64,000 nt of DNA from Paludibacter sp. (GTDB taxonomy: Bacteria > Bacteroidota > Bacteroidia > Bacteroidales > Paludibacteraceae). The notes beneath the pieces were generated by a model that made no database searches, had not been told where the DNA came from, and saw only the letters and a list, made by a program, of their open reading frames with translations. The stretch covers positions 1 through 64,000 of the forward strand of contig JARLGX010000015.1 in the NCBI GenBank assembly GCA_031292575.1, given 5' to 3'. A program made the position numbers and the translations under genes. Positions 45,395 through 54,191 of this stretch are shown one piece after another. Each line of letters opens with the position of its first letter. Positions within the stretch are counted from its first letter, which is position 1.

Positions 45395-48300
45395 CTATTT
45401 GTTCTTTTCAACCCATTTTCGGGCATTCACAAAGGCTTCAACCCAAGGAGTGATTTGATCCTGTGCCTTGCGATCAACAGGATAATTTGCCCATTGCCAA
45501 GGGAAAATAGCCCGTTCAGGGTGAGGCATCATTGCTAAATGGCGCCCATCGCTTGAACAAATCCCGGCAACAGCATAATCCGATCCATTTGGATTGGCAG
45601 GATAAGCTGAATAAGAATATTTGGCAATAATATTGTATTCGTTTTCTGGTTTTGGAAGATAGAATTTACCTTCACCGTGAGCCACCCAAACACCTAATTT
45701 ACTGCCTGATAATGAACCTAACATGACCGAATTGTTTTCGGGAATAGTTAATCCCAGGAAACTTGATTCGAATTTGTGTGAATCGTTATGCTGCATGCGG
45801 GGTTTCACATCGTGATCAGGATTTACAAGTCCGAGTTCAATCATCAACTGACAACCGTTGCATATACCAAGACTTAGTGTATCCTTTCTACCGTAGAATT
45901 TATCGAGTGCTGATTTTGCTTTTTCGTTGAATAGAAAACCACCTGCCCAACCTTTGGCAGAGCCCAATACGTCGGAGTTGGAAAAACCACCGCAGAACAC
46001 AATCATATTCAAATCTTCCAGCGTTTCACGTCCGGTTGCAAGGTCAGTCATATGAACGTCTTTTACATCAAAACCTGCTAAGTAGAGTGCGTAAGCCATT
46101 TCACGGTCGCCATTTGTTCCTTTCTCACGAATAATAGCAGCTTTTAAACCACTCGGTTTTCTATCTTGTGATAAATCAAATTGTGAGAATTTGCCTTTAA
46201 AGCTTTTATCGAAATTGAAATCCAATGCCTGATTTTTATAATTGTTGTAACGGGCTGAGGCACAAATTTCACCGCTTTGTTTCCGATCGAGTAAATATGA
46301 CGAGCGAAACCAGGTGTCACGCAAATCATTGATGGAAAATGTATATGAAATGCTTTTCTTGTGAATTTCCAATCTGCGTTCAGATATAGGAGTAGCAATG
46401 CGTGCAAAACCAACGCCGTTACCTTCCAGGATTTTTTCTACAGCCTTTTTGTCTTTTACCTGAATCAAAACTCCGGGGTTTTCGGCAAAAAGGATATTTA
46501 TCAACGACGTTTCAGCAATTCCGTCTAATTTAACCTGCAAACCACCGTTTACATTCGCAAAGCACATTTCGAGCAATGCAGTCAGTAAGCCTCCTTCCGA
46601 AATATCGTGCCCGGCAAGAATTAAACCATTGGAAATCAATTCCTGAATGCTGTCAAAAGCGGCTTTAAAATATTCTGCATCTTGTACAGTTGGCACTTCG
46701 TCGCCCAATTTATTAAGTGTTTGGGCTAATACCGAACCTCCCAATTTATGATTATCAAAAGAGAAATCGACATAATAAATTGCAGTTTTTAAATCGTTTA
46801 CCAACACTGGACCAACCGTTTTTTGAACATCGGACACTTCAGCACCTGCCGAAATAATAACTGTTCCGGGCGAGAAAACTTTTTCGTCACCATATTTTTG
46901 AGTCATCGACAAACTGTCTTTTCCGGTTGGGATATTAATGCCAAGCGAACAGGCAAAATCGCTGCAAGCTTCTACAGCTTTGTAAAGGCGTGCATCTTCG
47001 CCCGGATTCTTACAAGGCCACATCCAGTTAGCACTCAGCGAAACACTGTCCAATCCGTCTGTCAATGGCGCCCAAACGATATTGGTCAACGCTTCGGCAA
47101 TAGCCAAAACAGAACCGGCTTCAGGATCAACCAATGCAGCCAGCGGAGCGTGTCCGATAGAAGTGGCAATACCTGTTTTTCCACGGTAATCCAACGCCAC
47201 AACCCCAAGGTCGTTCAATGGTAACTGAATTTCTCCGGCACATTGTTGACGGGCAATTTTACCTGTAATTGAACGGTCGACTTTGTTTGTCAACCAGTCT
47301 TTACAAGCTACCGATTCAACTTGTAATACATTTTGAATATATTCTTGTAATTTTTCTTCGCTTATTTCAACAGCAGCAAATTTTTCTTCAATTGTGCTGT
47401 CGGTAACTACTGTACGAGGCGGTTTGCCAATCATGTAGTTCAGTTTCAAGTCAATTGGTTTTTCTCCATCAGCTTGTTCAAACACAAAGTTCATATCACC
47501 GGTAGTTTCACCAACCACATACATTGGAGCACGTTCGCGTTCGGCAATGCGACGAACTCTTTCCACGTCATCAGCTTTCATTAGCATTCCCATACGTTCC
47601 TGACTTTCGTTGCCAATAATTTCTTTGGCACTCAAAGTAGGGTCACCGACTGGAAGAGCCGAAACATCAATTTTTCCACCTGTTGTTTCTACCAACTCCG
47701 ATAAACAATTCAGGTGACCACCTGCACCATGATCGTGAATAGAAACAATCGGATTTACATCAGCTTCTGCCAAGGTGCGAATTACATTCGAAACACGTTT
47801 TTGCATTTCGGGGTTGGCACGTTGAACAGCATTTAACTCGATGGCATTGTTGTACTGCCCTGTTTCTACGGAGGATACTGCACCGCCGCCCATACCAATA
47901 CGGTAATTGTCACCGCCCATGACTACTACTTTTTCACCTACGGCTGGTTCTCCTTTCAATGCGTCGCGTCGGGTTCCAAAACCAACTCCACCCGCCAACA
48001 TAATTACCTTATCGTAACCATATTTCTTGCCATTTTCTTCGTGTTCGAAGGTAAGTAACGAACCGCAAATCAGCGGTTGCCCAAATTTATTTCCAAAGTC
48101 GGAAGCACCATTTGAAGCTTTAATAAGAATTTGTTCAGGAGTTTGGTACAACCATTTGCGTGGAGCAATGGCTTTTTCCCAGGGGTGCGAACCATTCTCA
48201 GAATTACGTGCATAGCTGGTCATATAAACAGCAGTTCCGGCAATTGGTAAACTGGCTTTTCCACCACCCAAACGGTCTCGAATTTCACCACCGGTTCCGG

Positions 48301-49102
48301 TAGCTGCACCGTTGAAAGGTTCAACAGTAGTAGGAAAGTTATGTGTTTCGGCTTTCAAAGATATTACAGATTCTATTTCTTTTACCTGAAAAAAGTCAGG
48401 TTTGTCACCGCTGGCAGGAGCAAATTGTTCTATTTTTGGACCTGCATTGAAAGCCACATTATCGGTATAAGCCGAAACCAATTGATTTGGATTTTCTTCG
48501 GATGTTTTGCGTATAAGCTTAAACAATGAAAGTTCTTTTTCCTCTCCATCAATGATGAATTGCCCGTTAAAAATTTTGTGGCGACAATGTTCTGAGTTAA
48601 CCTGCGAAAATCCAAATACTTCGCTGTCAGTTAATTTCCGACCAACTTTTTCGCTTATTCCATTTAAATATTCAATTTCATCGGGACTCAGAGCCAAGCC
48701 TTCCTGAGCATTGTAAGCGGCAATATCATCAATTGATAAAATTGGCTCAGGTTGTTTGTTCACAGTGAAAATATCTTGCCCAACTCCGGTGTAAATGCGT
48801 TGCAACATGGGGTCATACTCTAGACCACCTTTAACCGACGGAGTTTGAGGAACAACCGTATATTCTTCTATACGAACAATGCCGGAAATTCCCATATTTT
48901 GAGTGATTTCAACGGCATTTGTACTCCAGGGGGTAATCATTTCGCGTCGCGGACCGACATAATTTCCTTCAACAGTTTGTTGATTTAGAAGGACAGACTC
49001 ACCAAAGAGCCATTCTAACTTTCTGACATCGTCAGCTTCAAGCGATTGAATGGATTGAACCGCGTAAAGATGTTGGGCGGGAGTTCGGAAAAATTGAATC
49101 AT
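45395..49102 (-). CDS. purL: Phosphoribosylformylglycinamidine synthase, large single-chain form
   Basis: This 1235-residue enzyme converts FGAR, ATP and glutamine to FGAM in purine synthesis. It has the single-chain architecture also found in Proteobacteria, rather than separate PurS, PurQ and PurL. The synthase part includes QVNSEHCRHKIF, KAETHNFPTTVEPFNGAATG, DLGVVALDYRGKTG and LAGHDISEGGLLTALLEM. The C-terminal glutaminase domain (about residues 980-1235) has the nucleophile Cys in LGICNGCQLMIELG and the His/Glu pair in MMPHPERAIFP. The gene is long, intact and followed by a hairpin. A TATCTTTG box at 49196-49203 (minus strand) lies about 95 bp upstream of the start. Confidence 0.97.
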   Translation of the reverse strand: MIQFFRTPAQHLYAVQSIQSLEADDVRKLEWLFGESVLLNQQTVEGNYVGPRREMITPWSTNAVEITQNMGISGIVRIEEYTVVPQTPSVKGGLEYDPMLQRIYTGVGQDIFTVNKQPEPILSIDDIAAYNAQEGLALSPDEIEYLNGISEKVGRKLTDSEVFGFSQVNSEHCRHKIFNGQFIIDGEEKELSLFKLIRKTSEENPNQLVSAYTDNVAFNAGPKIEQFAPASGDKPDFFQVKEIESVISLKAETHNFPTTVEPFNGAATGTGGEIRDRLGGGKASLPIAGTAVYMTSYARNSENGSHPWEKAIAPRKWLYQTPEQILIKASNGASDFGNKFGQPLICGSLLTFEHEENGKKYGYDKVIMLAGGVGFGTRRDALKGEPAVGEKVVVMGGDNYRIGMGGGAVSSVETGQYNNAIELNAVQRANPEMQKRVSNVIRTLAEADVNPIVSIHDHGAGGHLNCLSELVETTGGKIDVSALPVGDPTLSAKEIIGNESQERMGMLMKADDVERVRRIAERERAPMYVVGETTGDMNFVFEQADGEKPIDLKLNYMIGKPPRTVVTDSTIEEKFAAVEISEEKLQEYIQNVLQVESVACKDWLTNKVDRSITGKIARQQCAGEIQLPLNDLGVVALDYRGKTGIATSIGHAPLAALVDPEAGSVLAIAEALTNIVWAPLTDGLDSVSLSANWMWPCKNPGEDARLYKAVEACSDFACSLGINIPTGKDSLSMTQKYGDEKVFSPGTVIISAGAEVSDVQKTVGPVLVNDLKTAIYYVDFSFDNHKLGGSVLAQTLNKLGDEVPTVQDAEYFKAAFDSIQELISNGLILAGHDISEGGLLTALLEMCFANVNGGLQVKLDGIAETSLINILFAENPGVLIQVKDKKAVEKILEGNGVGFARIATPISERRLEIHKKSISYTFSINDLRDTWFRSSYLLDRKQSGEICASARYNNYKNQALDFNFDKSFKGKFSQFDLSQDRKPSGLKAAIIREKGTNGDREMAYALYLAGFDVKDVHMTDLATGRETLEDLNMIVFCGGFSNSDVLGSAKGWAGGFLFNEKAKSALDKFYGRKDTLSLGICNGCQLMIELGLVNPDHDVKPRMQHNDSHKFESSFLGLTIPENNSVMLGSLSGSKLGVWVAHGEGKFYLPKPENEYNIIAKYSYSAYPANPNGSDYAVAGICSSDGRHLAMMPHPERAIFPWQWANYPVDRKAQDQITPWVEAFVNARKWVEKNK

Positions 49103-49303
49103 AATTTATTTTGAAGTTACAGAAGTTTTTATGTTGTGTAAATTGCAGATTATAAGAGATTTGTATTAGAATTTGATGGTCTTGCAATTTGAATGCAAAG
49201 ATAGCTATTTTATGCGGTTTTTGAAATAGCTAATCTATTTAAATAGTTCAGAAATTGAATTGTCTTGAATATGATGAAATGTAAGCTCAACGATAATTCT
49301 TAA
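49103..49303. other. Spacer upstream of purL
   Basis: The purL-ppa gap is about 320 bp. It holds a possible purL -7 box (TATCTTTG, minus strand, 49196-49203) and then the ppa terminator from 49304. No gene or riboswitch-like fold was recognised, although a purine riboswitch cannot be excluded by eye. Confidence 0.4.
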
Positions 49304-49369
49304 ACAAAAAACGCATATCAGTTTGAAATTTATTGAAGATACAATCTTAAAATTCAAACTGATATGCGT
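49304..49369 (-). terminator. Terminator of ppa
   Basis: A perfect 17-bp stem acgcatatcagtttgaa / ttcaaactgatatgcgt with a 25-nt loop is followed on the minus strand by ttttttgttt. It lies 54 bp past the ppa stop and insulates purL. Confidence 0.78.
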
Positions 49370-49423
49370 AAAAAAGTTTTCAAATACTCTTAAATTAAGA
49401 GAATGCCTGAAAGTTAATAAAAT

Positions 49424-49990
49424 TTATTTACCAAAGAACCATTTATGCAATTCGCCATAATGCTCCTGGTACATTTTAAAGCTATCTTCTAAAATTTTCA
49501 AAGCAATTTGTTTATCAAAGAATTTTTCAACAACAACTGTTTTGTTTTCCAGCTTCTTATAATCTTCAAAAAAACTCATTGTTTCGGTGATTAAATATTG
49601 CGGAAGTTCAGAAATATCGTTGTAATGATTTACACTTGGATCGCCAGCTGCAACCGCAATAATCTTATCATCCGCTTCGCCGTTGTCCAACATTCGCATA
49701 ACACCAATTACTTTTGCTTCGACAATGCAAAGCGGTACCACTTCAATTTGCGAAAGAATAAGAACATCAAGGGGGTCATGATCGTCGCAATAACTTTGTG
49801 GGATAAACCCATAATTATGAGGATAATACATAGAAGAGTACAAGACACGATCTAAACGAAGTAATCCGCTTTCTTTATCCAATTCGTATTTTGCTCTCGT
49901 TCCTTTTGGTATTTCTATAATACCTTTTACAATGTCAGGCTCATCGGTATGAGGCACCACTTGATGCCAGGGATTGAAGTTGTTTCGCAT
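49424..49990 (-). CDS. ppa: Inorganic pyrophosphatase (family I)
   Basis: This cytoplasmic enzyme hydrolyses pyrophosphate to drive biosynthesis. The 188-residue protein shows the metal-binding acidic motif [24 protein letters not shown] and the region [10 protein letters not shown]. The C-terminal helix ([18 protein letters not shown]) is as in family I pyrophosphatases. A TACTTTTA box near 49999 may be its -7 element. The bcp gene lies upstream 59 bp away on the same strand. Confidence 0.95.
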   Translation of the reverse strand: MRNNFNPWHQVVPHTDEPDIVKGIIEIPKGTRAKYELDKESGLLRLDRVLYSSMYYPHNYGFIPQSYCDDHDPLDVLILSQIEVVPLCIVEAKVIGVMRMLDNGEADDKIIAVAAGDPSVNHYNDISELPQYLITETMSFFEDYKKLENKTVVVEKFFDKQIALKILEDSFKMYQEHYGELHKWFFGK

Positions 49991-50049
49991 TAATTATTTT
50001 TTTGGTAAAAGTAAAGAGAAATTCTTATAAAAAATAGATATTTGGCAAT

Positions 50050-50505
50050 TTAAGCAAGAATTTGAGCAGCATGAATTTTTGTATTCACTTCTTTGGGCAA
50101 CATAATTCGGGTAATCGTACCCGATTCATCAATAATAAAAGTGGTACGGAACATGCCCATGTATTGTTTTCCATACATCGATTTTTCGCCCCAAGTGCCG
50201 AATGCTTCCGATAGTTTTTTGTCTGTGTCGGCAATAAGGTTAAAAGGTAAGTTTTGCTTTGCAATAAATTTTTGATGAGAAGCAGCGCTATCAACACTCA
50301 CGCCAATAACTTCATATCCTGCCTTTCGCAAATCGTCGTATCCGTCGCGCAAACTACAAGCCTGAGCGGTACAACCTGGAGTGTTATCTTTTGGGTAAAA
50401 GTACAACACAATTTTTTTGCCTGCAAAATCTGCCAGTCTGATTTCTTTGCCATCCTGATTTAATCCTAATATAGCCGGAGCTTTGTCGCCTGTTTGTAAT
50501 GCCAT
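50050..50505 (-). CDS. bcp: Thioredoxin-dependent thiol peroxidase (Bcp-type peroxiredoxin)
   Basis: Bcp reduces hydrogen peroxide and organic peroxides using thioredoxin. The 151-residue protein has the peroxidatic Cys in YPKDNTPGCTAQACSLRD, with a second Cys five residues later that acts as the resolving residue in BCP/PrxQ proteins. FRTTFIIDESGTITRIM follows. Its promoter (TTG-N18-TACTTTTG, minus strand, 50560-50588) is close to consensus. It is upstream of ppa and may be cotranscribed with it. Confidence 0.93.
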   Translation of the reverse strand: MALQTGDKAPAILGLNQDGKEIRLADFAGKKIVLYFYPKDNTPGCTAQACSLRDGYDDLRKAGYEVIGVSVDSAASHQKFIAKQNLPFNLIADTDKKLSEAFGTWGEKSMYGKQYMGMFRTTFIIDESGTITRIMLPKEVNTKIHAAQILA

Positions 50506-50559
50506 AATATTTATTGTTGAATTATTGAATCGTTTAAATGTTAATCAGTAATTAAAACA

Positions 50560-50588
50560 CAAAAGTAGAAAAAGAGTTTATTATACAA
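50560..50588 (-). promoter_or_regulatory. bcp promoter (TTG-N18-TACTTTTG)
   Basis: The minus-strand -7 TACTTTTG (50560-50567) and -33 TTG (50586-50588) are 18 bp apart, one less than the usual range. The predicted start near 50553 leaves about 50 nt of leader. Confidence 0.55.
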
Positions 50589-50622
50589 TTGATTTTTTTA
50601 TTGTTGACTATTTTTTTGAACA

Positions 50623-51543
50623 TTATTGAACAAAATTTTTCCCTTGCCAGGTATTCCTTTCTTTGAGTCTTTTTTCAATTTTTGCTGTAAATTCAAAGTT
50701 TTTCAAACCCCAATCAGGAGCAATAAGCAACTCTTTGGGCGATTGTGAAACAAAACGTTCTATGGCAATTTTTGGATTCATAATTTCCAAAAAATCAATC
50801 GCTAAGTCGATATATTCTTCGGCAGTATAGAGATGAAACCATTCAGGATGTTCGGTAAACTGTTGAGCCATTTTTGTTCCGCGTACCAATTGTAGTTGAT
50901 GAATTTTTAGTGTATTAATTGGAAGTTTAGATAATCTGGCAGCATGCAATAGAATTGTTTGCCGGGTTTCTCCGGGTAAACCGAGAATGATATGTGCACC
51001 GGTTTTAATGCCTCGTTTAGCGGTCTCAATAATCGCGTTTTCGGCACATGCAAAATCATGGCCACGGTTGATAAATTTTAACGTCTCATCGTTCGTCGAT
51101 TCTATACCATACTCAATCAATACATAATATTTCTTTGCCAGTTCAGCAAAATAATTCAATAATTCATCATTCACACAATCAGGTCTTGTCCCGACAACTA
51201 AACCAACTACATTTGGGTAAGCGAGTGCCTCATTGTAAATGGCTTTGAGTTTGTCAATTGAATTATAAGTGTTTGTGTATGATTGAAAGTAAGCCAAATA
51301 AAACTGGGTTTTATATTTGTGATGAAAAAAAACAATTCCTTCTTCCACCTGTTGGCTGACGGATTTGGTTGGTTTGCAATATTCAGGGCTGAAAGTCTGG
51401 TTATTGCAGTACGTACAACCACCCGTACCTTTGCTTCCATCTCTGTTTGGGCAAGTAAAACCGGCATTGATGGAAATTTTCTGAACGCGTTCGGCAAATT
51501 CGGTTTTCAGAACCTGATTATAATTAAGGTAACGGTTTATCAT
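50623..51543 (-). CDS. YhcC-like radical SAM protein (TIGR01212 type)
   Basis: The 306-residue protein has a radical SAM 4Fe-4S site of the YhcC variety, FTCPNRDGSKGTGGCTYCNN (about 30-49), where three cysteines bind the cluster. AHIILGLPGETRQTIL, LIEYGIESTNDETLKFINRG and LKIHQLQLVRGTKMA follow, as in the family. Its reaction is not established; members have been linked only loosely to tRNA or cofactor modification. A perfect TTTG-N19-TATCTTTG promoter lies just upstream, giving a leader of about 13 nt. It is divergent from the PHP phosphatase. Confidence 0.9.
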   Translation of the reverse strand: MINRYLNYNQVLKTEFAERVQKISINAGFTCPNRDGSKGTGGCTYCNNQTFSPEYCKPTKSVSQQVEEGIVFFHHKYKTQFYLAYFQSYTNTYNSIDKLKAIYNEALAYPNVVGLVVGTRPDCVNDELLNYFAELAKKYYVLIEYGIESTNDETLKFINRGHDFACAENAIIETAKRGIKTGAHIILGLPGETRQTILLHAARLSKLPINTLKIHQLQLVRGTKMAQQFTEHPEWFHLYTAEEYIDLAIDFLEIMNPKIAIERFVSQSPKELLIAPDWGLKNFEFTAKIEKRLKERNTWQGKNFVQ

Positions 51544-51561
51544 AATTCATAATTGATACAA

Positions 51562-51592
51562 CAAAGATACACTTTCCATTGGTCGATGCAAA
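51562..51592 (-). promoter_or_regulatory. Promoter of the radical SAM gene (TTTG-N19-TATCTTTG)
   Basis: The minus-strand -7 (51562-51569) and -33 (51589-51592) elements both match the consensus, with 19-bp spacing. Confidence 0.78.
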
Positions 51593-51688
51593 GTCAGATA
51601 GTAATATGAACTTTTTCAGTAAAAGATTAATTATTACAATCGTTATTTACAACCTTTATTTTATATTTGTAAATCAATTGGAAAACCA

Positions 51689-52549
51689 ATGTATTGGTCA
51701 AATTATCATAGTCATTGTATATTTTGCGATGGACGAAGTTCGATGGAGGATTTTGTAAAATTTGCTATTGCTAAAAATGTTAGAAAATATGGATTTTCTT
51801 CACATGCACCACTTCCTTTTCTTACCAAATGGACTATGTTGGAAGATGATTTTGCTGATTATCAGACTGAATTTTTTCGATTGAAACGTAAATATGAGAA
51901 TGTAATCGAATTATATTTCGGATTGGAAGTTGATTATATAGATAATTGTTCCAATGTTCATAATACGTTTTTTGAAGATAAAATTTTCGATTATTTAATT
52001 GGTTCAATTCATTATCTGGACAAGCTATCCGAAAATAATTACTGGACTATTGATGGAGATTTTAAAGAGTTCGATAAAGGTCTGAATATCCTTTATGGCG
52101 GTGATATCAGGTTAGCCGTAAACAGGTTTTATGAAATTTCTTCTTTAATGATACAGAATGGTGGCTTTGACATTGTGGGGCATTTTGATAAAATTTCTCT
52201 CCATATCAGTCATTATAAAAATTTTAACCCCAATGATAAATGGTACGAAAACCTTGTTGGAGAAGTACTGCAATTAATAAAAGAAAAAGGGATGATATTG
52301 GAAATCAATACTAAATCGATGACTGAAAAAGGGATTACATACCCACATCGGCAATTTTACTCCTTGATAAAACAGCTTGATATTCCCATTATGGTTAATT
52401 CCGACTGTCACTATCCAACCAATGTGATTGATGGATTTGAAGCAACATATAAAGACTTGAAAGCAACCGGTTTTAAAACCTTGCAGCAAATTGTCAAAGG
52501 AAAGTGGCAGGGAGTTGAATTTAATGAAAAAGGGTTATTCGAACAATGA
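51689..52549 (+). CDS. PHP-family histidinol-phosphatase-like protein
   Basis: The 286-residue PHP-domain phosphatase has metal-binding motifs NYHSHCIFCDGRSSMEDFV at the start, FSSHAPLPF, FGLEVDYID, DIVGHFDKIS, LEINTKS and VNSDCHYP. This fits the HisK/HisJ histidinol-phosphatase type, which dephosphorylates histidinol phosphate in histidine synthesis, though PHP proteins can have other phosphoester substrates. No other his genes are near. A TATATTTG -7 box lies at 51662-51669. It converges with the small membrane protein gene. Confidence 0.85.
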   Translation: MYWSNYHSHCIFCDGRSSMEDFVKFAIAKNVRKYGFSSHAPLPFLTKWTMLEDDFADYQTEFFRLKRKYENVIELYFGLEVDYIDNCSNVHNTFFEDKIFDYLIGSIHYLDKLSENNYWTIDGDFKEFDKGLNILYGGDIRLAVNRFYEISSLMIQNGGFDIVGHFDKISLHISHYKNFNPNDKWYENLVGEVLQLIKEKGMILEINTKSMTEKGITYPHRQFYSLIKQLDIPIMVNSDCHYPTNVIDGFEATYKDLKATGFKTLQQIVKGKWQGVEFNEKGLFEQ

Positions 52550-52564
52550 CTGTGAAGTAAAATT

Positions 52565-52882
52565 CTATTTTGAAATACGGGGTTTAGACATTGTTTTTTT
52601 AATAAAATAACCGACAAAAGCACCAATAAACCCTGGAATTAAAGCTACAAAACCAGCATAATTATGAGTAACTCCGATTGCCCACAGGGGAATCCAACTG
52701 CTCACAGCTAAGGCGATTAACCAAGGTTTATAATTCGTTAGAAAGCCAAAAAAAGCAGATGTACTCAAAATCATAAACACTGTAATTCCAGTGTCATCCC
52801 AATTTGGTTGAGAGTCAATATAGGCAATTGTTATACCTACAAAAGCAGAAAGAACGAGGTAAATAATATATTTCTTTTTCAT
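52565..52882 (-). CDS. Small integral membrane protein of unknown function
   Basis: The 105-residue protein has about four hydrophobic segments (YIIYLVLSAFVGITIAYI, ITVFMILSTSAFFGFL, PWLIALAVSSWIPLW, AGFVALIPGFIGAFVGYF) and a short basic tail. I recognise no family with certainty. It lies 15 bp after the convergent PHP gene's stop and 55 bp downstream of the Crp/Fnr gene, so it could be read from the regulator's transcript. It is included because the length, hydrophobic pattern and ATG start support a real gene. Confidence 0.62.
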   Translation of the reverse strand: MKKKYIIYLVLSAFVGITIAYIDSQPNWDDTGITVFMILSTSAFFGFLTNYKPWLIALAVSSWIPLWAIGVTHNYAGFVALIPGFIGAFVGYFIKKTMSKPRISK

Positions 52883-52937
52883 CCGTATATCATTCAGATA
52901 ATTTATAAATATTGTTTCGCTTATGAATCAACTAAAT

Positions 52938-53606
52938 TTAAACAATTATTTGTCTTAATCGCTTGCTATCCAGAATTGTAAATTCTTTTTTATTGACGCT
53001 GATAATTCCTTCCTGAATCATTTCTGATAAACTTCGTGCCAATGAAGGACGGGCCACTCCAAAAAAATCAGCTAACTCTGTTTGATTTCTATTAATCTCG
53101 AACGGTTTCCCATCTCGAATTGAATTTTCGAGTAAAAAATGAGCCACTTTTCCTTTTATTGTTTTGATCGAAAGCAATTGCAACCGATTGGTCAGAAACT
53201 GCGTGCGATTGGCATTATGAGTCATAAAACTGGTCATAAAATCAGGCTTAGTCATCATTAACCGTACTATTTCGGCTTTCGGAATCTTCATTATTTCCAC
53301 TTCTTCCAAAGCAGTTACATCCACCGGAAAATGATTATTGTCCGAAAATAAAAATGCAGGAGCAAGTGGACGTGGAGCTTTAATAATTTCAATACCTAAT
53401 ATATTTCCGTTTTCTGTAATCATCTCGGTTTTTACCGACCCCAATGTGAGCATATAAAGCGCATCGCATACTTCACCCTGACGAATAATCAATTCATTTT
53501 TCTGATAGGCTTTAGTGCTGCATTTTAAATCATTCAAAAAACCTTCTTCGTCATCAATCTCTAATTTACTACAAACCGGACAGGCCGATAAATCTACTTT
53601 CTTCAT
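52938..53606 (-). CDS. Crp/Fnr-family regulator, probable HcpR-like nitrosative-stress regulator
   Basis: From the chosen start the 222-residue protein begins MKKVDLSACPVCSKLEID. A cyclic-nucleotide-binding-like domain follows (ELIIRQGEVCDALYMLTLGS), with a C-terminal winged helix (RNQTELADFFGVARPSLARS). The CPVC pair near the start may bind metal or sense redox. The gene is divergent from cupin-ferredoxin-hcp, and one dyad operator lies between the two promoters. This matches HcpR-type regulators that activate hcp in anaerobes. The ORF-track start at 53648 lies upstream of its own -7 box, so 53606 is chosen. Heme or NO binding cannot be judged from sequence. Confidence 0.82.
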   Translation of the reverse strand: MKKVDLSACPVCSKLEIDDEEGFLNDLKCSTKAYQKNELIIRQGEVCDALYMLTLGSVKTEMITENGNILGIEIIKAPRPLAPAFLFSDNNHFPVDVTALEEVEIMKIPKAEIVRLMMTKPDFMTSFMTHNANRTQFLTNRLQLLSIKTIKGKVAHFLLENSIRDGKPFEINRNQTELADFFGVARPSLARSLSEMIQEGIISVNKKEFTILDSKRLRQIIV

Positions 53607-53626
53607 TTTTTTATAATTCAATAATG

Positions 53627-53696
53627 CAAAAATACAAACAAAATTCAACAGTGTAACAGATGTTACACTTTAATTGTTTCGGTAACCATACTTTTG
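53627..53696. promoter_or_regulatory. Shared operator and divergent promoters of the Crp/Fnr and hcp units
   Basis: A 9-2-9 dyad, agtgtaacagatgttacact (53650-53669), contains GTA-N8-TAC. On the minus strand TATTTTTG (53627-53634) is the regulator's -7 box; on the plus strand TACTTTTG (53689-53696) is the cupin gene's. Neither side has a good -33 element. The dyad centre falls about 40-43 bp from both predicted starts, the class II activator position. This supports positive autoregulation and activation of the hcp operon. Confidence 0.8.
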
Positions 53697-53756
53697 CAGC
53701 ATAATACCGGAAGATAATTTGTCTTTCTAACATTATAAACTTTTAAATTCAAAGTA

Positions 53757-54083
53757 ATGGAAAATATAGCATTCCCAACTGCTGAAAAATTCAGCATGAC
53801 CGAAAAAGTGAGCTATGTAGATGGCTCAGTGGTAAGTAAAATTATTATTCGAAACGAAAAAGGCAATGTAACACTCTTTGCTTTCGACAAAGGTGAATTT
53901 CTGAGTGAACACACCGCACCTTTTAATGCCATTGTACAGGTGCTTGATGGAAAAGGTGAAGTGGTTATTGATGGAAAACCCTTTGAATTAAATATAGGTG
54001 ATAGTATTATCATGCCTGCCAACGTCCGACACGCAGTTAATGCACTGGAGAAATTTAAAATGTTATTAATCATGATTAAATGA
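53757..54083 (+). CDS. Cupin-domain protein
   Basis: The 108-residue protein has a single cupin beta-barrel with the conserved stretches EHTAPFNAIVQVLDGKGEVV (about residues 46-65) and GDSIIMPANVRHAVNALE. Only some of the usual metal-binding His/Glu residues are present (EH at 46-47 and RH near the end), so metal binding is uncertain. It is the first gene downstream of the shared dyad operator and precedes the ferredoxin-like and hcp genes, suggesting a nitrosative-stress role. Its biochemical function is not known. Confidence 0.85.
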   Translation: MENIAFPTAEKFSMTEKVSYVDGSVVSKIIIRNEKGNVTLFAFDKGEFLSEHTAPFNAIVQVLDGKGEVVIDGKPFELNIGDSIIMPANVRHAVNALEKFKMLLIMIK

Positions 54084-54191
54084 GGATTCTTCGACCCCAA
54101 AGGGGAGATTTGAAAAACCAATTTATAAGAAAGTAAAATATCAAAGACAAAACTAATTTAATTCACATTTAGGGGTTAGGGGTAGTATTTT
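54084..54191 (+). repeat. Intergenic element 1 in the hcp operon
   Basis: This 108-bp spacer contains gaccccaaaggggaga near its start and tttaggggttaggggtag just before the next gene, with AT-rich sequence between. The same design occurs in the next operon spacer (55071-55177). Confidence 0.45.
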
